DNA of 64,000 bases, from contig MNCI01023951.1 in the NCBI GenBank assembly GCA_015680685.1, positions 126,001 to 190,000 on the forward strand, written 5' to 3'. The notes beneath the pieces are model-generated. The model saw only the letters and a list, made by a program, of their open reading frames with translations, was not told the DNA's origin and did no database searches. The stretch is from Gnetum montanum (Eukaryota > Streptophyta > Gnetopsida > Gnetales > Gnetaceae). This document shows positions 46,901 to 58,672 of the stretch, one piece after another. Each line of letters begins with the position of its first letter. Position 1 is the stretch's first letter. The position numbers and the translations under genes are program-made.

Positions 46901-47695
46901 TGATGGGATGCAATATCGCATCTTCCCCTATGATATCACGTACGCAATATCACAGCACGCTGCCAAATGTATAAATAAGAGGCAACTCTCCCTTGTTTCG
47001 CAATCTAGATCTAGACCTTAGCCAAACTCTTGTAGTTTTTCCATTTCAAAGTTAGAGTAATTTCCATGTGTCCACAGTAGGAGTCCCAAAGTGAACGGAT
47101 CTTTATCCGAGAAAATATTGTACCTGAGCACAAGTTTGTGTAAGAAAATAAAGAAGAATTTTTTGGATAAACCTTGCAGTGCATGGACTAAGCTAAATAG
47201 GAATTTAATTATTGTTATTTATTGTTTGTCGTTTAAATGCTTTATTAGTTAATTAAATCTCTCTCAACCCTTCTCTCATAGTTAAGTGCATTCAGTACGA
47301 CCACTTCAAGCATGTGTGTTACGCTTGGTAATCCCAGTAATGGATAGCATTTGGTAATCCCAAAAGGTTGCATTGGTTCAAGGTGTCAATAGCAAGTGGG
47401 AATGGATACTGATGCTAGGCATTAGGACTTAGTTAGTTAAAGTTAGTTAATTACTCTCTTCACCTTTTCCCTCCTAGCATAGGTGATGAAACATAAAAGA
47501 TCTAAAAATCACATACCTCAAAGTTACTTAACCATACAACCATGACAAATACAAGTAAGTCTGGGAACATAGTGAATGATTAGCCTTAAGTGTTCCATAA
47601 GGCATGTAGGCACTTAGTCTATAGAGTTCAACTAGATCGTGTGTGTAACACATGTATTTGTATGGTTAAGTGTAGGGGTACCTTGCCACTCATCA
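46901..47695 (+). repeat. 5' LTR of E3
   Basis: 795 bp. The U3 array is short (about 46910-46960, GATATCACG and CAATATC words). TATAAATA at 46970. Confidence 0.87.
46970..46977 (+). promoter_or_regulatory. TATA box of E3 5' LTR
   Basis: TATAAATA followed by AGAGGC, identical in the 3' LTR at 53139-53146 and in E1 and E2. Confidence 0.7.
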
Positions 47696-47715
47696 TTGGC
47701 ACTGTTGTCAAGGAC
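47696..47715 (+). other. Primer binding site of E3
   Basis: TTGGCACTGTTGTCAAGGAC, nearly identical to E1's, directly after the LTR. Confidence 0.7.
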
Positions 47716-47786
47716 TAAGTTGTTTGTGCACTAAGTAGAACATAGGAAATCATCCACATTGACAATTGCACACCGACAAGATAATA

Positions 47787-50700
47787 ATATCTTCTTCTTC
47801 TCATAAAAGAACTTCACCACCTAGGGATCACACAAGAGACTGTCGAAAATTTAACACACGTAACCAAGAACCGTCAATTCCTCAATAGTGTCGGGTGGTA
47901 TATACTCATCACGATGAGTATATACCCAATTTTACTTTTATCCTCCATCAGGATGAAAAACTGCACTGGAGAGACCTATAAGGTAACATAGTGTTACCCC
48001 TAGATCGTGCAATCCCCAACATGCTCCTCCATGCTCTTGCACAGATAGGCATCACAGAATTATACGCTGAATACATTGCAGAAGATTATGACATAAGGGA
48101 TTACCATCTCACAACAGACCAATGTCTAAGGAACTTGCAGAAGAAGAGTTATCACACATCATTGAAGGGAAAAGAACCCCACAATGCTTCGCCTATCATA
48201 AGAGAAGTTAAGGGTGGTGAACCTATCTCAATAGGTTCTCCACAAAATGATGTTCCCCCTCCTTATGATGGTGAGGAAGTAGGGTATCAGAACCTACACT
48301 CTATGATTCACAACCCTGGTTTTGATTACCATGAACACCAAGTGTTTGATGAGGGAACACAAACACATGAAAAAGGTAGAAAATCTGATCGTCATCACGA
48401 TCAGGGTTGTAGCCACCGAAGAGAAGGTAGGAAACATCGTTATGGCTATGGTTCTCCTTCTTCTTTCCATTCATCACATCATTCACCCTATCCTTCCACA
48501 TTAGGACACAGTCATAAAGAGCACAACAGTGAGGATAAGGGTAAGAAAAATGAGAGACCTCAATGAGAGAGTCAAGAGCAAGGACGAGGACACTCTAGGA
48601 AATCTAGGAATGGTAGAAGGGAAAGTAGGGAACCACGTAGACATCATAGGCATCATGAGAGAGATGATCATGAAGAACCCCTACTTGCCACCTAAAGTAT
48701 GTTAAATATTATGGAGGTCATTAGAATACCTACAAGGCACTAACAAGATACTTGGATCAAGAGACTAGACATGAATAATATCCCACAATTCGAAGGGGGA
48801 TGCAACATTGATCTGTAGAACTACTTACAGGCATTCCATGATTCCTGTGCCTTGTAGAATATTGAAAACAAGTGGTAGAAGTTAAATTTATTTCCTAGGA
48901 CACTCATAAAAGGAGCAAAGAGTTGGTATCGGTCCTTAGAACCGAAAACCATTAGGAGGTGGTGTACAATGCTAGAATTGTTTGCCAATAAATACCAAAC
49001 ATACTCTCGAGTGTCCAACTTGTGTAAGCAAATCTAAGGATGGAAGCAGGGTAATCACAAACCCTTGGATGCTTCCATGGACTGATATTACACATTGCTA
49101 CATCATTGTCTAGGTCATGGTTAAGCACAATGGGATCAACTACACCACCTTGTAGATGGGCTAAGACATGAAACTAGGAGAACCCTTCGAACATATGCCC
49201 AAGGGAGATTATCTAATCTTAGAACCCATGAAGCTCATAGATTGTTGGAGCAAGTAGCTAAAGAAGAACGTGATCTATGGAAAAGAGAAAGCACGGAAGA
49301 GTACAACCATGATCCTTCGCTCCGAAAGAGGGGAGTGAGATTCTGCAATGAGGAGGATGAGTCACCACTCGAAGAGTTGATGAATAGAAAAACCTTGTAG
49401 CTTTAGAAATTAACAATGGAAGTGTTATCTAAGGTAGATGAAATATGGAGTTCCTTAGATAGTAAAATTGAAACTGTCCTAAAGATCATAGAGGTGTCTA
49501 AGAAGGAGCGAAGTAGTGACCATGATAAGAAAAAGCAGAGAGATTCAGGCCATGCACGTAACAAGGGTAAGGGAAAAATGACTATCACCAATGAGGTTGT
49601 GGATTTTGACACGGACAATGACAGTGGATGTGAGATCTACCAATATGACCATCCTAAGGGATGTTGACCAATAATCTCACATCTGCAAGAGTCTAGGGTG
49701 TATGCACTCAACCCAAGACTTAAAAAACGGCAAGCACCCTGAAGGTTACCTTATCCCCAAGGTAACCCAAGGTAGTTCCACCAACCATTAACATATTATC
49801 CAAGTGGAACTCCACCATAATCTATTCGGCAACACCAGCAGTGGCAACACCCATAGTCATGGGGGATGCCAATGCCTAGGCAACAATACCCTTACCAGCA
49901 ACTAGACCCATATGGCTATTATTTGTATCAGCCGATTTCTCCAAGTGATTCTATGGGTTACACAACCCCACAATGTCACTACCAAGTTTGGGAGTATTTT
50001 AGGACTTCTTCTCCTCCAGGAGATGCACCACACGCATACCATCCTCTAAATCCATCCGCCTCTCATACGTCGATAGTTCCACTACCACCCACTCCAACGA
50101 TGCAAGGGGAACTCCCCACTCAACTGCAACAATGCAATGCTACGAGAGCGGTAAACCTTCAACCCACTATTGGTTCTGACAACTGCACAAAGAGAAAACA
50201 TTTCTTTAGAACCAAAAGCCCAAACAACCTCTTACAACCACAAGTGGTTGAGTCTGTGCATGCTCCTCCAAAAAGTAAGGCTTCAGAGCTCCCTTCAAAC
50301 CAACAACAGGGCTCAATGCATACGGTTATATTAACACATACCGTTACTGACTAGATAAAGGTGAGCCACCTTCCTAGGAAACTCTCTGATCCTAAAAGTC
50401 CCTTAATCTACCTCCAAGTCACTGGGAATGAACCACATAAGGCTCTTCTTGACTCAGGTTCCAGAGTCAACTTAATCTCACGAGAAATGTATAAAGCCTG
50501 GAACCTAACTCCACTTAAGAAGAGCTGGCTAACCAGTCCATCACCATTCCTTTGGGATTGATGGAGAACATCATTACCACTGTGTGTGGTTGGTCATACC
50601 CAGTTGATTTCCTAGTGATAGAAGTCAATAGTAACAAAGGGGACTTCCTAATTATAATGGGGAGGGAATGGCTTAGCACCATCAATGCATGCCTAGGAAT

Positions 50701-50836
50701 TCATGATCTTTCCTTGGAAATATCTAAGGAAAATCATTATGGAAAGATTGAGAAGAAAAAGGTTCCATGCATTACATACAGTGACTTAGAGGGTGATGAC
50801 ATGGAGGAATTCTTAGCATCTCTTGCATGCAACTAG
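47787..50836 (+). pseudogene. gag: E3 gag-protease reading frame; start codon ATG changed to ATA
   Basis: The codon matching E1's start is ATA at 47787-47789, followed by SSSSHK. The first downstream ATG in a long open piece is at 47991 (MLPLDRAIPNMLLHAL), open to 48566, including the His-rich linker. Here the codon that is TGA in E1/E2 is still CGA. Then come IPQFEGGCNIDL, KLNLFPRTLIKGAKSWYRSL, GRLSNLRTHEAHRLLEQVAK, and CEIYQYDHPKGC (knuckle with Tyr for the second Cys). The Pro/Gln-rich segment (49866-50354) leads to a retropepsin with intact Asp-Ser-Gly at 50451-50459. A frameshift near 50555 moves to DIITT-like ENIITTVCGWSYPVDFLVIEV and FLIIMGREWLST. No RT follows. Of the family, only this copy has a wild-type protease triplet. 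Confidence 0.82.
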
Positions 50837-53025
50837 TGTGCCCGAGAAACTCATATACAAAGGTGCCTGTATGTAACAACCACACAACAAGAGAACACCT
50901 AGTGGTTGACAGCTAATCAAGAGAGCAGCCCACCAACATGCATGGAATGAACTGGGGGTACAACTTGCATCCACAACGAAAGCATAGATACATTGGAATA
51001 TGAGCTTCGTCAACTTCAAACCCTTAACCTGAAAACATCAATTGGGAGAAGTTGGACACTTTTAATAAATTCAAACAAACATTCATTATTTTAGATCTCT
51101 CCCTTTCAATTTAGTCAGGGGGGAGATGGCCACCTATGATGATCATTTGAGGCCCTTGGTTTCTTTTAAGTTTTTTTTTATACATTTTTGTTTTAGACAT
51201 TTTTGTTTTCTACTTTTTTTTTTACAAGTTTCTTTGAATTTTCTTATTTTTGTTTTACATCATCGTTCATACTTTTTCTTTTAATTGTGTGTGTGTGTGT
51301 TATTTATTTTGTCAAGTTTGTCACCTAATAAGTGCTCTTAATGATGGCATGAACTATTTCTATTGATTGCTAATGTTTGATTTTTACCTTTAAGTTACGA
51401 TGTTGATACTAAGGTATGGTTCTTGTGATATAGCAGACAATGAGTTCACTTCATCCATACATCCATAAATTTATATAGTCTCTCCTAGCTTGGAACTGTA
51501 TAGTCCCTTTCTCAATAATAAGAACTATAATGAATTGGTGACTGAGCATTTCTCAAACTAAGGAAGGACTCAAGGATTGAACAGGGTGTAACTTTAAGGG
51601 GACTTGATGCATTTGTGTTGCCCATTCTCTTGGGAGCTTGGATGTTTTATTTTTGATTTTTCTTACCATTCCTACATTGCTCCATCATTGGAAAGCTAAG
51701 CTAATAAAAATAACAAAGTCTTTGCATGGTGTGGTTCTCATGTATAAACACAAAAAAGAAAGTGGGAATTCAAAGCACACCCCTTAGACGAAATAATCAT
51801 TTCGGCTACAAGCACTAGTTATGGAACTAAAATAAACATGTTTCCTCTAACTAAGGCCCTTCTCGCTTCCTAGTCTCTCCTCCATTTCGTTAGAATGGTG
51901 GTGGCTCTTTGGGAAAGCATTCTTGTTACTTTAAGTGGATGAATTGGCTGAATGCATTAATGCAAAGTCACTGGATTTGGTTTGTTGAGGCCGGACCTGG
52001 AATGGGATCTACTACATCACATTAATCATTAAATACATAAGGGGCTATACACCACCTTGTCCTTGAGATTCCATTCCATTCTCTCCTTTCCATCATTCTT
52101 CCTCCATTATCCACCTCATTGTTGATTGTATCATTAGTGTATATTCTGGTTAACACATTGTTTTCTTTTTGGTAAATTCTTGTGGTTAAGACTTTAAGTC
52201 TTATTCCAAATGACATTCCTAGAGCCTACAGACTCTCTGAATGTGGGATTGTCAGGGCATTAAGGGCATGAGCCTACTTTGGGAAGGACCCATTGGCCTT
52301 CCTATTTGGTGCACCAGTTAAATTCTTTCCCTTAACATTTTTGCAACCTACTCTATTTTGTTCATTTCCATCTTGACATCCATTTTATCAGTGTTACAGT
52401 TGTTACTTTTTCCTTATCCTTCTTATTCCTTCTGTCTTTTTTTCATTCTCTCACTACCGAAGGTTCGCTCTTAGTCATGGGAGTCCTGACCCAATTTTTT
52501 TCGATATTCTCCTAACCCCTACACCTTCGGTAGTCACTATTATTATATCTCTAGATCTGCATCAGCCATACCACAACTCAGCCAATGGATCTTTCACTGA
52601 AGCAAGGTATCCATTGCATTATGATTCATTTACCCTTGCTAATATAAAGACAGTGTTGTGTGTGTAGATGAAAATCATACAACAACAGATTGGATTTGGA
52701 GGGAACACTTGGAATGGATCGGTGCTAAAGAAGCTATGCAAGGAATGAGATGGATGGCACACTTATGGATAGATAACGAAAGGTGCAATCTTGGCGTTGG
52801 CAATAGTAGACTTCTTCTCTCTTATCTCTTCTCTCTCAGCTACCAAATAAGGCTTGATGTCAAATGTATAAAGTGTTCACTCTTGTTGTTGTGAACACCA
52901 GTTTTTTCATGTTCTATAATGATGATCCATTCACATGTCATCCCATTCACCATTAGTTCCATTCAAGTCAATAATCCCATACCTTTCCAATATTTAGTAA
53001 GGAACTCAAGGACGTGGTTTTATTC
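50837..53025 (+). other. E3 spacer and 3' UTR
   Basis: Begins with the deletion joint: protease-RT spacer (YELRQLQTLNLKTSIGRSW) runs directly into the sequence found after integrase in element A (51100-51135). Then noncoding blocks shared with E1, E2 and A, (GT)n at 51286-51301 and the block AAAGTCTTTGCATGGTGTGG at 51716. No other gene except the small ORF at 52658. Confidence 0.6.
52658..52894 (+). CDS. Small W-rich ORF in E3 3' UTR
   Basis: 78 codons with WIWREHLEW, HLWIDNERCNLGVGNS and SYQIRLDVKCIKCS. It aligns in phase with E2's ORF at 39772-40020 and with a disrupted version in E1. No known domain. Possible extra ORF, or just conserved 3' UTR. Confidence 0.3.
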   Translation: MCVDENHTTTDWIWREHLEWIGAKEAMQGMRWMAHLWIDNERCNLGVGNSRLLLSYLFSLSYQIRLDVKCIKCSLLLL

Positions 53026-53036
53026 AGTCATGGGGG
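53026..53036 (+). other. Polypurine tract of E3
   Basis: AGTCATGGGGG two bases before the 3' LTR. Related copies at 49855, 51113 and 52473. Confidence 0.77.
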
Positions 53037-53038
53037 TA

Positions 53039-53863
53039 TGATGGGATGTGATATCGAATGGGCCATGATATTGCATACGCGATATAGCATCTTCTCCTAC
53101 GATATCGCGTATACGATATCGCGATGCACCACCAAATCTATAAATAAGAGGTGGCTCTCCCTTGTCTCGCAATCTAGATCTAGACCTTAGCCAAACTCTT
53201 TTAGTTTTTTCATTCCATAGTTAGAGTAATTTCCATGTTCCCACAGTAGGAGTCCCAAAGTGAACGGATCTTTATTCAAGAAAATATTATACCTAAGCAC
53301 AAGTTTTTGTACAGAAATAAAGATGAACTTTTTGGATAAACCTTGCAGTGCATGGACTAAGCTAAATAGGAATTTAATTATTGTTATTTATTATTTGCCA
53401 TTTAAAATTTTTATTAGTTAATTAAATCTCTCTCAACTCTTCTCTCATAGTTAAGTGCATTCAGTACGATCACTTCAAGCACATGTGTTACACTTAGTAA
53501 TCCCAGTAACAAATAGCATTTTGTAATCTGAGAAGGTTGCATTGGTTCAGGGTGTGAATGGAAAGTGGGAACGGATACTGATGCTAGGCATTAGGACTTA
53601 GTTAGTTAAAGTTAGTTAATTAGTCTCTTCACATTTTCCCTCCTAGCATAGGTGATAAAACATAAAAGATATAAAAATCACATACCTTAGACTTACTTAA
53701 CCATACAACCGTGACAAATACAAGTAAGTTTGGGAAGACAATGAATGATTAACCTTAAGTGTTCCATAAGGCGTGTAGGCACTTAGTCTGCGGAGTTCAA
53801 CCGAATCACACGTGTAAGCTTGTATTTGTATGGTTCAGTGTAGGGGTACCTCACCACTCATCA
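53039..53863 (+). repeat. 3' LTR of E3
   Basis: 825 bp. The U3 array (53050-53125) is longer than in the 5' LTR by about 30 bp, with CGATATCGCG words. TATAAATA at 53139. Confidence 0.87.
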
Positions 53864-54577
53864 CATCCCTTAATCATCCATAAACATCTTGGACGTCATG
53901 TACTACTGTTGGGATTACCAAGATTATGTCCTAGGTATGCTACTAGGATAAAAAGTAGTCACACTTAAATGCTCATGATTAAGTCATAATCATTCCACAT
54001 TAATAGCATGAAATGTAAATATCAAGAAATTAAATATTAACTAAAAAAATAGTAAACAAAAATTAAAGCAATTAAGAGTTAAGTGGATGCTACAATGATG
54101 AAGTAATCTTGATCTTTATTGTTGATCATGTGTGCGTCCAAGTATGTCACACTCGAATAAATGTGTTGTACAATTACAATCATCACACTATGGGCATGCA
54201 CTAGGGAAAGGGTTGAGGTGAACTAAAAAATGACAAAAGAACTCTACTCTAACACTAACTGAATCCCTTTTCCTATGCACCCAAATGTGGTATTTATAGG
54301 CTTACATAGGAACCATGATATCGCATATCTAATATCATTAGCTAGGCTATGATATTGCATACCCAATATCAAGGGTCTGATATTAGGGGTCTGATATCAG
54401 CACCTTGTTATCAAGGGTCTAATATCTGCACTTGGTTAACAAGGATCCAATATCAGCACTTGGTTAACAAGGATTCAATATCATCACATAGTTAACAAGG
54501 GTTGATATTAGGGGTCTAATATCAGCACCTAGTTAACAAGGGTATGATATTAGCACTTCACAAACCATGATTCATCA
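53864..54577 (-). repeat. E4 3' LTR, right part
   Basis: Continues the LTR after E3 (first five bases are E3's duplicated CATCC). U3 at 54315-54570 contains about six copies of a roughly 28-bp unit with GGGTCTAATATCAGCACC and GTTAACAAG. It ends ATTCATCA at 54577. Confidence 0.85.
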
Positions 54578-54579
54578 TA

Positions 54580-54590
54580 CCCCCATGGCT
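54580..54590 (-). other. Polypurine tract of E4
   Basis: Minus strand AGCCATGGGGG, one mismatch to the family core. Internal copies at 56527 (one mismatch) and 57306 (exact). Confidence 0.7.
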
Positions 54591-56500
54591 GAATAACAAC
54601 TCTTTTTCAAGTCAAAGAAAGTGAGGAACAAGATCAATTGATTACACAATGGATAGGTATGAAATTATTGACTAACTAGAAATTTATTCATGTCATAGTG
54701 GAAAATTGAATACAGCACAATTGGGACATAGATATAAAAATTACAAAATTTATTGAAACTCATGGGGTTTCTGATGGTGGTGGCTCCTCCATGGATGCCT
54801 TTCCTTTGTACTATGTTGTAGGCTTCTAAGATTAATATTGTTGAAGAAGAACCTAGCATTTCTCCTCTGCTATCCAAGGATTATGAGCCATCCATGCTAA
54901 TGTTCCAATGTTTGATGGAGTTAGTACTTCCCATGGCCACAGAAGCTACGGGAACACTTGATTGGCCTTGACATGCCATGCTACAAATAGCCTTCATTCC
55001 TCTTCATAGGCTCGGGCCTTGATCTCTCCACCTTTTTCTTGGCTAGATTGTGTAGTAACAGGAGTTCTCTTATGGATGTTAAATGATTTTGCCTCCTATT
55101 CTACATGTTCTACATGAGGTCCTTGGCCTCTGCCTCCCCTTGGGCTTTTAGTTGCACCTTGAGAAGGTCCTCCTTGTTATCCTCTTTTATGGGCCATCTA
55201 TAATCACACAAAGATCAATTGTTAGTAAGGTTATTGAAATAATTTTAATTAATTCATACCTTACTTATTTCCTTTATAAATGTTGAATTCTTTACTTAGT
55301 ATGATTTTAGAGTTAGATATTTTTTCAAGGAAGTTGCCCTAAAATTTTAATGTTGGACCTAGTTTGTTTAGGTGACACATCAAAGGACACATAATGGTTT
55401 TGAGGAATGTTTAATAAAATGATGACAAAGGAAAGAATAGATTTTGCAATGAAGTACTTGGAGGGTATAAAATGATGTGGTGGTGTGCAACAAGTACAAA
55501 TTACAAAAGTCATGTAAGTGGGTCCTCCCAAAAGTAGGTTCCAACCTATAATGCCCTTGTGTAACCACACCTAAAAATGTCTATAGGAACTAGAAGGGTT
55601 AAATGTAATCTACACTAATGCAAAAAAACACACAAATGTTAAATACCACTGCAATGAGGTATGAATTCTATGCCACACAAGACACAATTCAAAAATTCTT
55701 GGATGGTGAGGTGAGACAAATTGTAGAAGGGATTGTACAGATTGGGATATGAGGTGACTAACCCAGGGCATAATGAATCTTGAGTGTAGGGCATGATTAA
55801 AGTGTCATTAGCCCATTGCTCCAAAATCAAGACCAAATCCAAAATCATGAAAGTAATGTGTACGATCACATGGTGTTTTGTGCAAGGGAGGAGTGATTTG
55901 GAATTTCTTTACTTCATCTTTTTGCTTGGTTGCTTTGGCACATTCTCTTTCCCTTTTTTTTATGTGTAATCTAGAGAAGACACCTACTTTTAGGCATGGG
56001 TGCCTTTCTTTCCAGTGGGACCCCCTAGAATAGCATTGGGTTTCTTTATTAAGTACCTTTATTACTCTTACTCCCATTGTCATTAAATCTACAAGGATCT
56101 TAGTACAACTAGGCTACATGATAGAACCTACAGATGTCACCAAAGAGAATACACAAGTTGCCTTGATGTCACACCCTAGCCATTCCTTCTTAGTCCATCA
56201 TTCTTTTCTCTGGCATAAGGAACACAGAGTTACTTTAAGTTGTAATGATGTTAATAATATCATCGTTTCTAAAGTAGAACCTCTTATTAATAGAATGGAT
56301 GGGTGGATGTGATGGGTTTTCTATCCAAGTAATTAGTCACCTAAGACTTGATAGCATAGAAAAACACCTCACCTAATGAGTTACATGAGTGCTTTATTCA
56401 TAAATGAGATTACTCATAAAAAGATAAAAAAATAAATTAAAAGATGAAAAATTGAAAAACAAAAAATTGTAAAATTAAAGAAAAGGAAAAACATTTATTA
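54591..56500 (-). other. E4 3' UTR, no gene recognised
   Basis: Short minus frames (for example 54665-54877 and 55808-56083) show no motif. The block with GGGAGGA near 55525 is shared with the other elements' 3' UTRs. Confidence 0.5.
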
Positions 56501-58538
56501 ATTCTATTTTTTAGAATGGGGGATATCCCCCATAACTAAACTTTTGATCATAGCGAGAATTAATAAATGGAAGGGTTGGATCCAAGCATTTCCAAAATAT
56601 TGGGACCTGGTCATATCCAAACCATTGGGTGTCTTTTGATGTGGTGGTTGGAATGTACCCAAATTGGGGTGCACACACTGTATTAAAGTTGACATAGTAG
56701 GGAAACTTAGAAGATGTGGTTAATTGATATGAAGTTAACCCACTATGGAACCCTTGACTGTAAGATGGTATGCAAGGATCAATATGTCTCCCTACATGGC
56801 GATATTCATTGGGTCACATAGTTGTTGGAGTATTGATTGGTGACCCTGATAAAGTAACATGAGGTGTTGGGTTTGAAGAGAAAGATGCACCACATTATTG
56901 GACTTGTGCTGCGTTGGAGGATGTAGTGATCTTGGAATGATGCTATCCCTTTCTACAGCCATGCCTAAAGAAAGGATGCTTCCAGTGTTGTGGAGGACCT
57001 CCACTATTATTGACAGTAGCAGCACAAGTGACGTTCATGGGTTGGTGCTATGGTGAAAATCCTTCTAGTACTATTGGTGGCGATGTAGAAGGAGGTGAAG
57101 GATGAGAATATTGAAGGTAAGGGGAAGTATAAGGAACATGAGGTGGTGATCATGTGGGAGAAGACATGGGTTGATGGTATTTAGGAGAAGGATAACAATG
57201 TAGTGAGATAGAGGATGTTGACCTAGTTGGGGAAATAGGATGTTGAACCTGATAAGTGCTTGGGTTCAGATGGTATGAATGGTGTGACCAGTTTAAGGTT
57301 GGCCTCCCCCATGACTATGATTTTTTCCACTGTGATTGAACACAATATTTTTGTACAAACTCTTGATGTAACATTCTTCCCCAATGCTCATTTAAATATG
57401 ACAAGATGGGGCATTGACCTTTGGGATGATCATATAGGAAAATGTTACATTGATATGTATGATTAGTAGTTGAGTTCTTATTCTCTTCAACCCTTCTTTT
57501 TGATTGTCTAAGGGTGTTTTGTCTTGCTTCTTGGTTCATCATGGTTCTACCTCTAATAGTGTTGGTATATTCTCCACATTTTTCATGTATCCATTTCATC
57601 ATCTTATTGATCCTTGCCTCAATTTCATCTAGTGATTTTAGTATTGGCAAAGATGATTTTACCTCTTTGGATTGACTTGATTTCTCCTCTTCATGATCAT
57701 GGGCCTTTGCTAATTCAAAATTTTCATCCTATTGAGAGCTTTCAACATTCTCCCATTTAGCCATTTCTCCTTTTTCTTTTGCTACCTACTTAATAAGCTC
57801 CTAGAATTGGTGGCTTCATAGCTCGTATAGTTGACCTTGGACATACATCCCTAGGGTCTCCCTTGTTTCATTACAAAGCCCATCCATGATGTGATACATT
57901 AGCCTTCCTCGGAGAATCTATGGCTTGGGAAATTGTTTAACAATGAATAGTATCTTTCTAAGGCCATGTCCAAGGGTTCATGTTGTTCCTATTTCCATTC
58001 TTGGATTTGTCTCCTCAAGGCTAACACTCTTCCATAGGTTTGATATCTTTCATTAAATAGTTCCACCATTGTTAGCCAACATTGAATTAATTTTGGTTTT
58101 AAAGACCTATACCATACTTTTGTTTGGCCAACGAGTGTCAGAGGAAAGAGCTTAAGTTTTTGCCATCCATTATCAATATTACATGGAATCATGGAAGGAT
58201 TGTAAATGATGTTGCGAATCTAAATCATAGCCTCCTAAAAATTTGGGAAAGTTGTTTAAATCAAGCCTAGGAAGATGGCTTTCCTTATGATGCCTATGGG
58301 ATATTCGAATAGCCTCTTATATATGCATTAGGATCTTAGTGGCCAGTAGGGATTCATCGTCACTAGGTAGGTTATGAGTTTATGAGTTGAAATGATGTTT
58401 TCTTTGTTTATGTACATAGGAGATGCTTGCATTAGATTAAGTACTCCAAAATTCATCTTCATCATTGTATAATTCATTGGTTCTCCAATGAATTGCCTTA
58501 TTGGTTGTTGTGTTATCATAGTCTTGTAAGAGAGACAT
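56501..58538 (-). pseudogene. gag: E4 gag remnant
   Basis: Minus strand ATG at 58538 (MSLLQDYDNTTTNK). The N-terminal domain of E1-E3 is replaced by a shorter Asn/Asp/Glu-rich start. Recognisable blocks are NFPKFLGGYDLDSQHHLQSF, then NGWQKLKLFPLTLVGQTKVWYRSLKPKLIQCW (57989-58192), VALRRQIQEW, KKMMKW-like IEARINKMMKWIHEK (57315-57650) and CNIFLYDHPKGQCPIL, a knuckle with Phe for the second Cys. The C-terminus is aromatic and ends at SYGGYPPF near 56510. A frameshift near 58190 and several stops break it. No protease active-site block is present, so E4 encoded Gag only. Confidence 0.7.
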
Positions 58539-58652
58539 AGTTGTGAATTTGTGTGTGACTTAATTGAAATCAAGTTCTTTTCTAAGAGATATATTATGCG
58601 TACTTTTTTACAATGATTTTTTATTATATAACTAATCTAAATAACTAGCATC

Positions 58653-58672
58653 GTCCCTAGCAATGATGCCAA
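58653..58672 (-). other. Primer binding site of E4
   Basis: Minus strand TTGGCATCATTGCTAGGGAC, next to the 5' LTR. It is closest to element A's site. Confidence 0.7.

Larger units (their letters stand above)
46901..53863 (+). mobile_element. E3: complete non-autonomous gag-protease LTR retrotransposon
   Basis: 6,963 bp on the + strand. LTRs 46901-47695 (795 bp) and 53039-53863 (825 bp), TGATGGG starts and CATCA ends, CATCC duplications, primer site 47696-47715, polypurine tract 53026-53036. It lies in the 3' LTR of E4 in opposite orientation and is the youngest layer of the nest. Coding content is Gag and protease only. Confidence 0.88.

Noticed and set aside
54315-54570. Regular repeats with GTTAACAAG units, CRISPR-like at first sight
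   Set aside because: They lie inside the U3 of an LTR, have no unique spacers, and recur in the partner LTR at 59415-59640.
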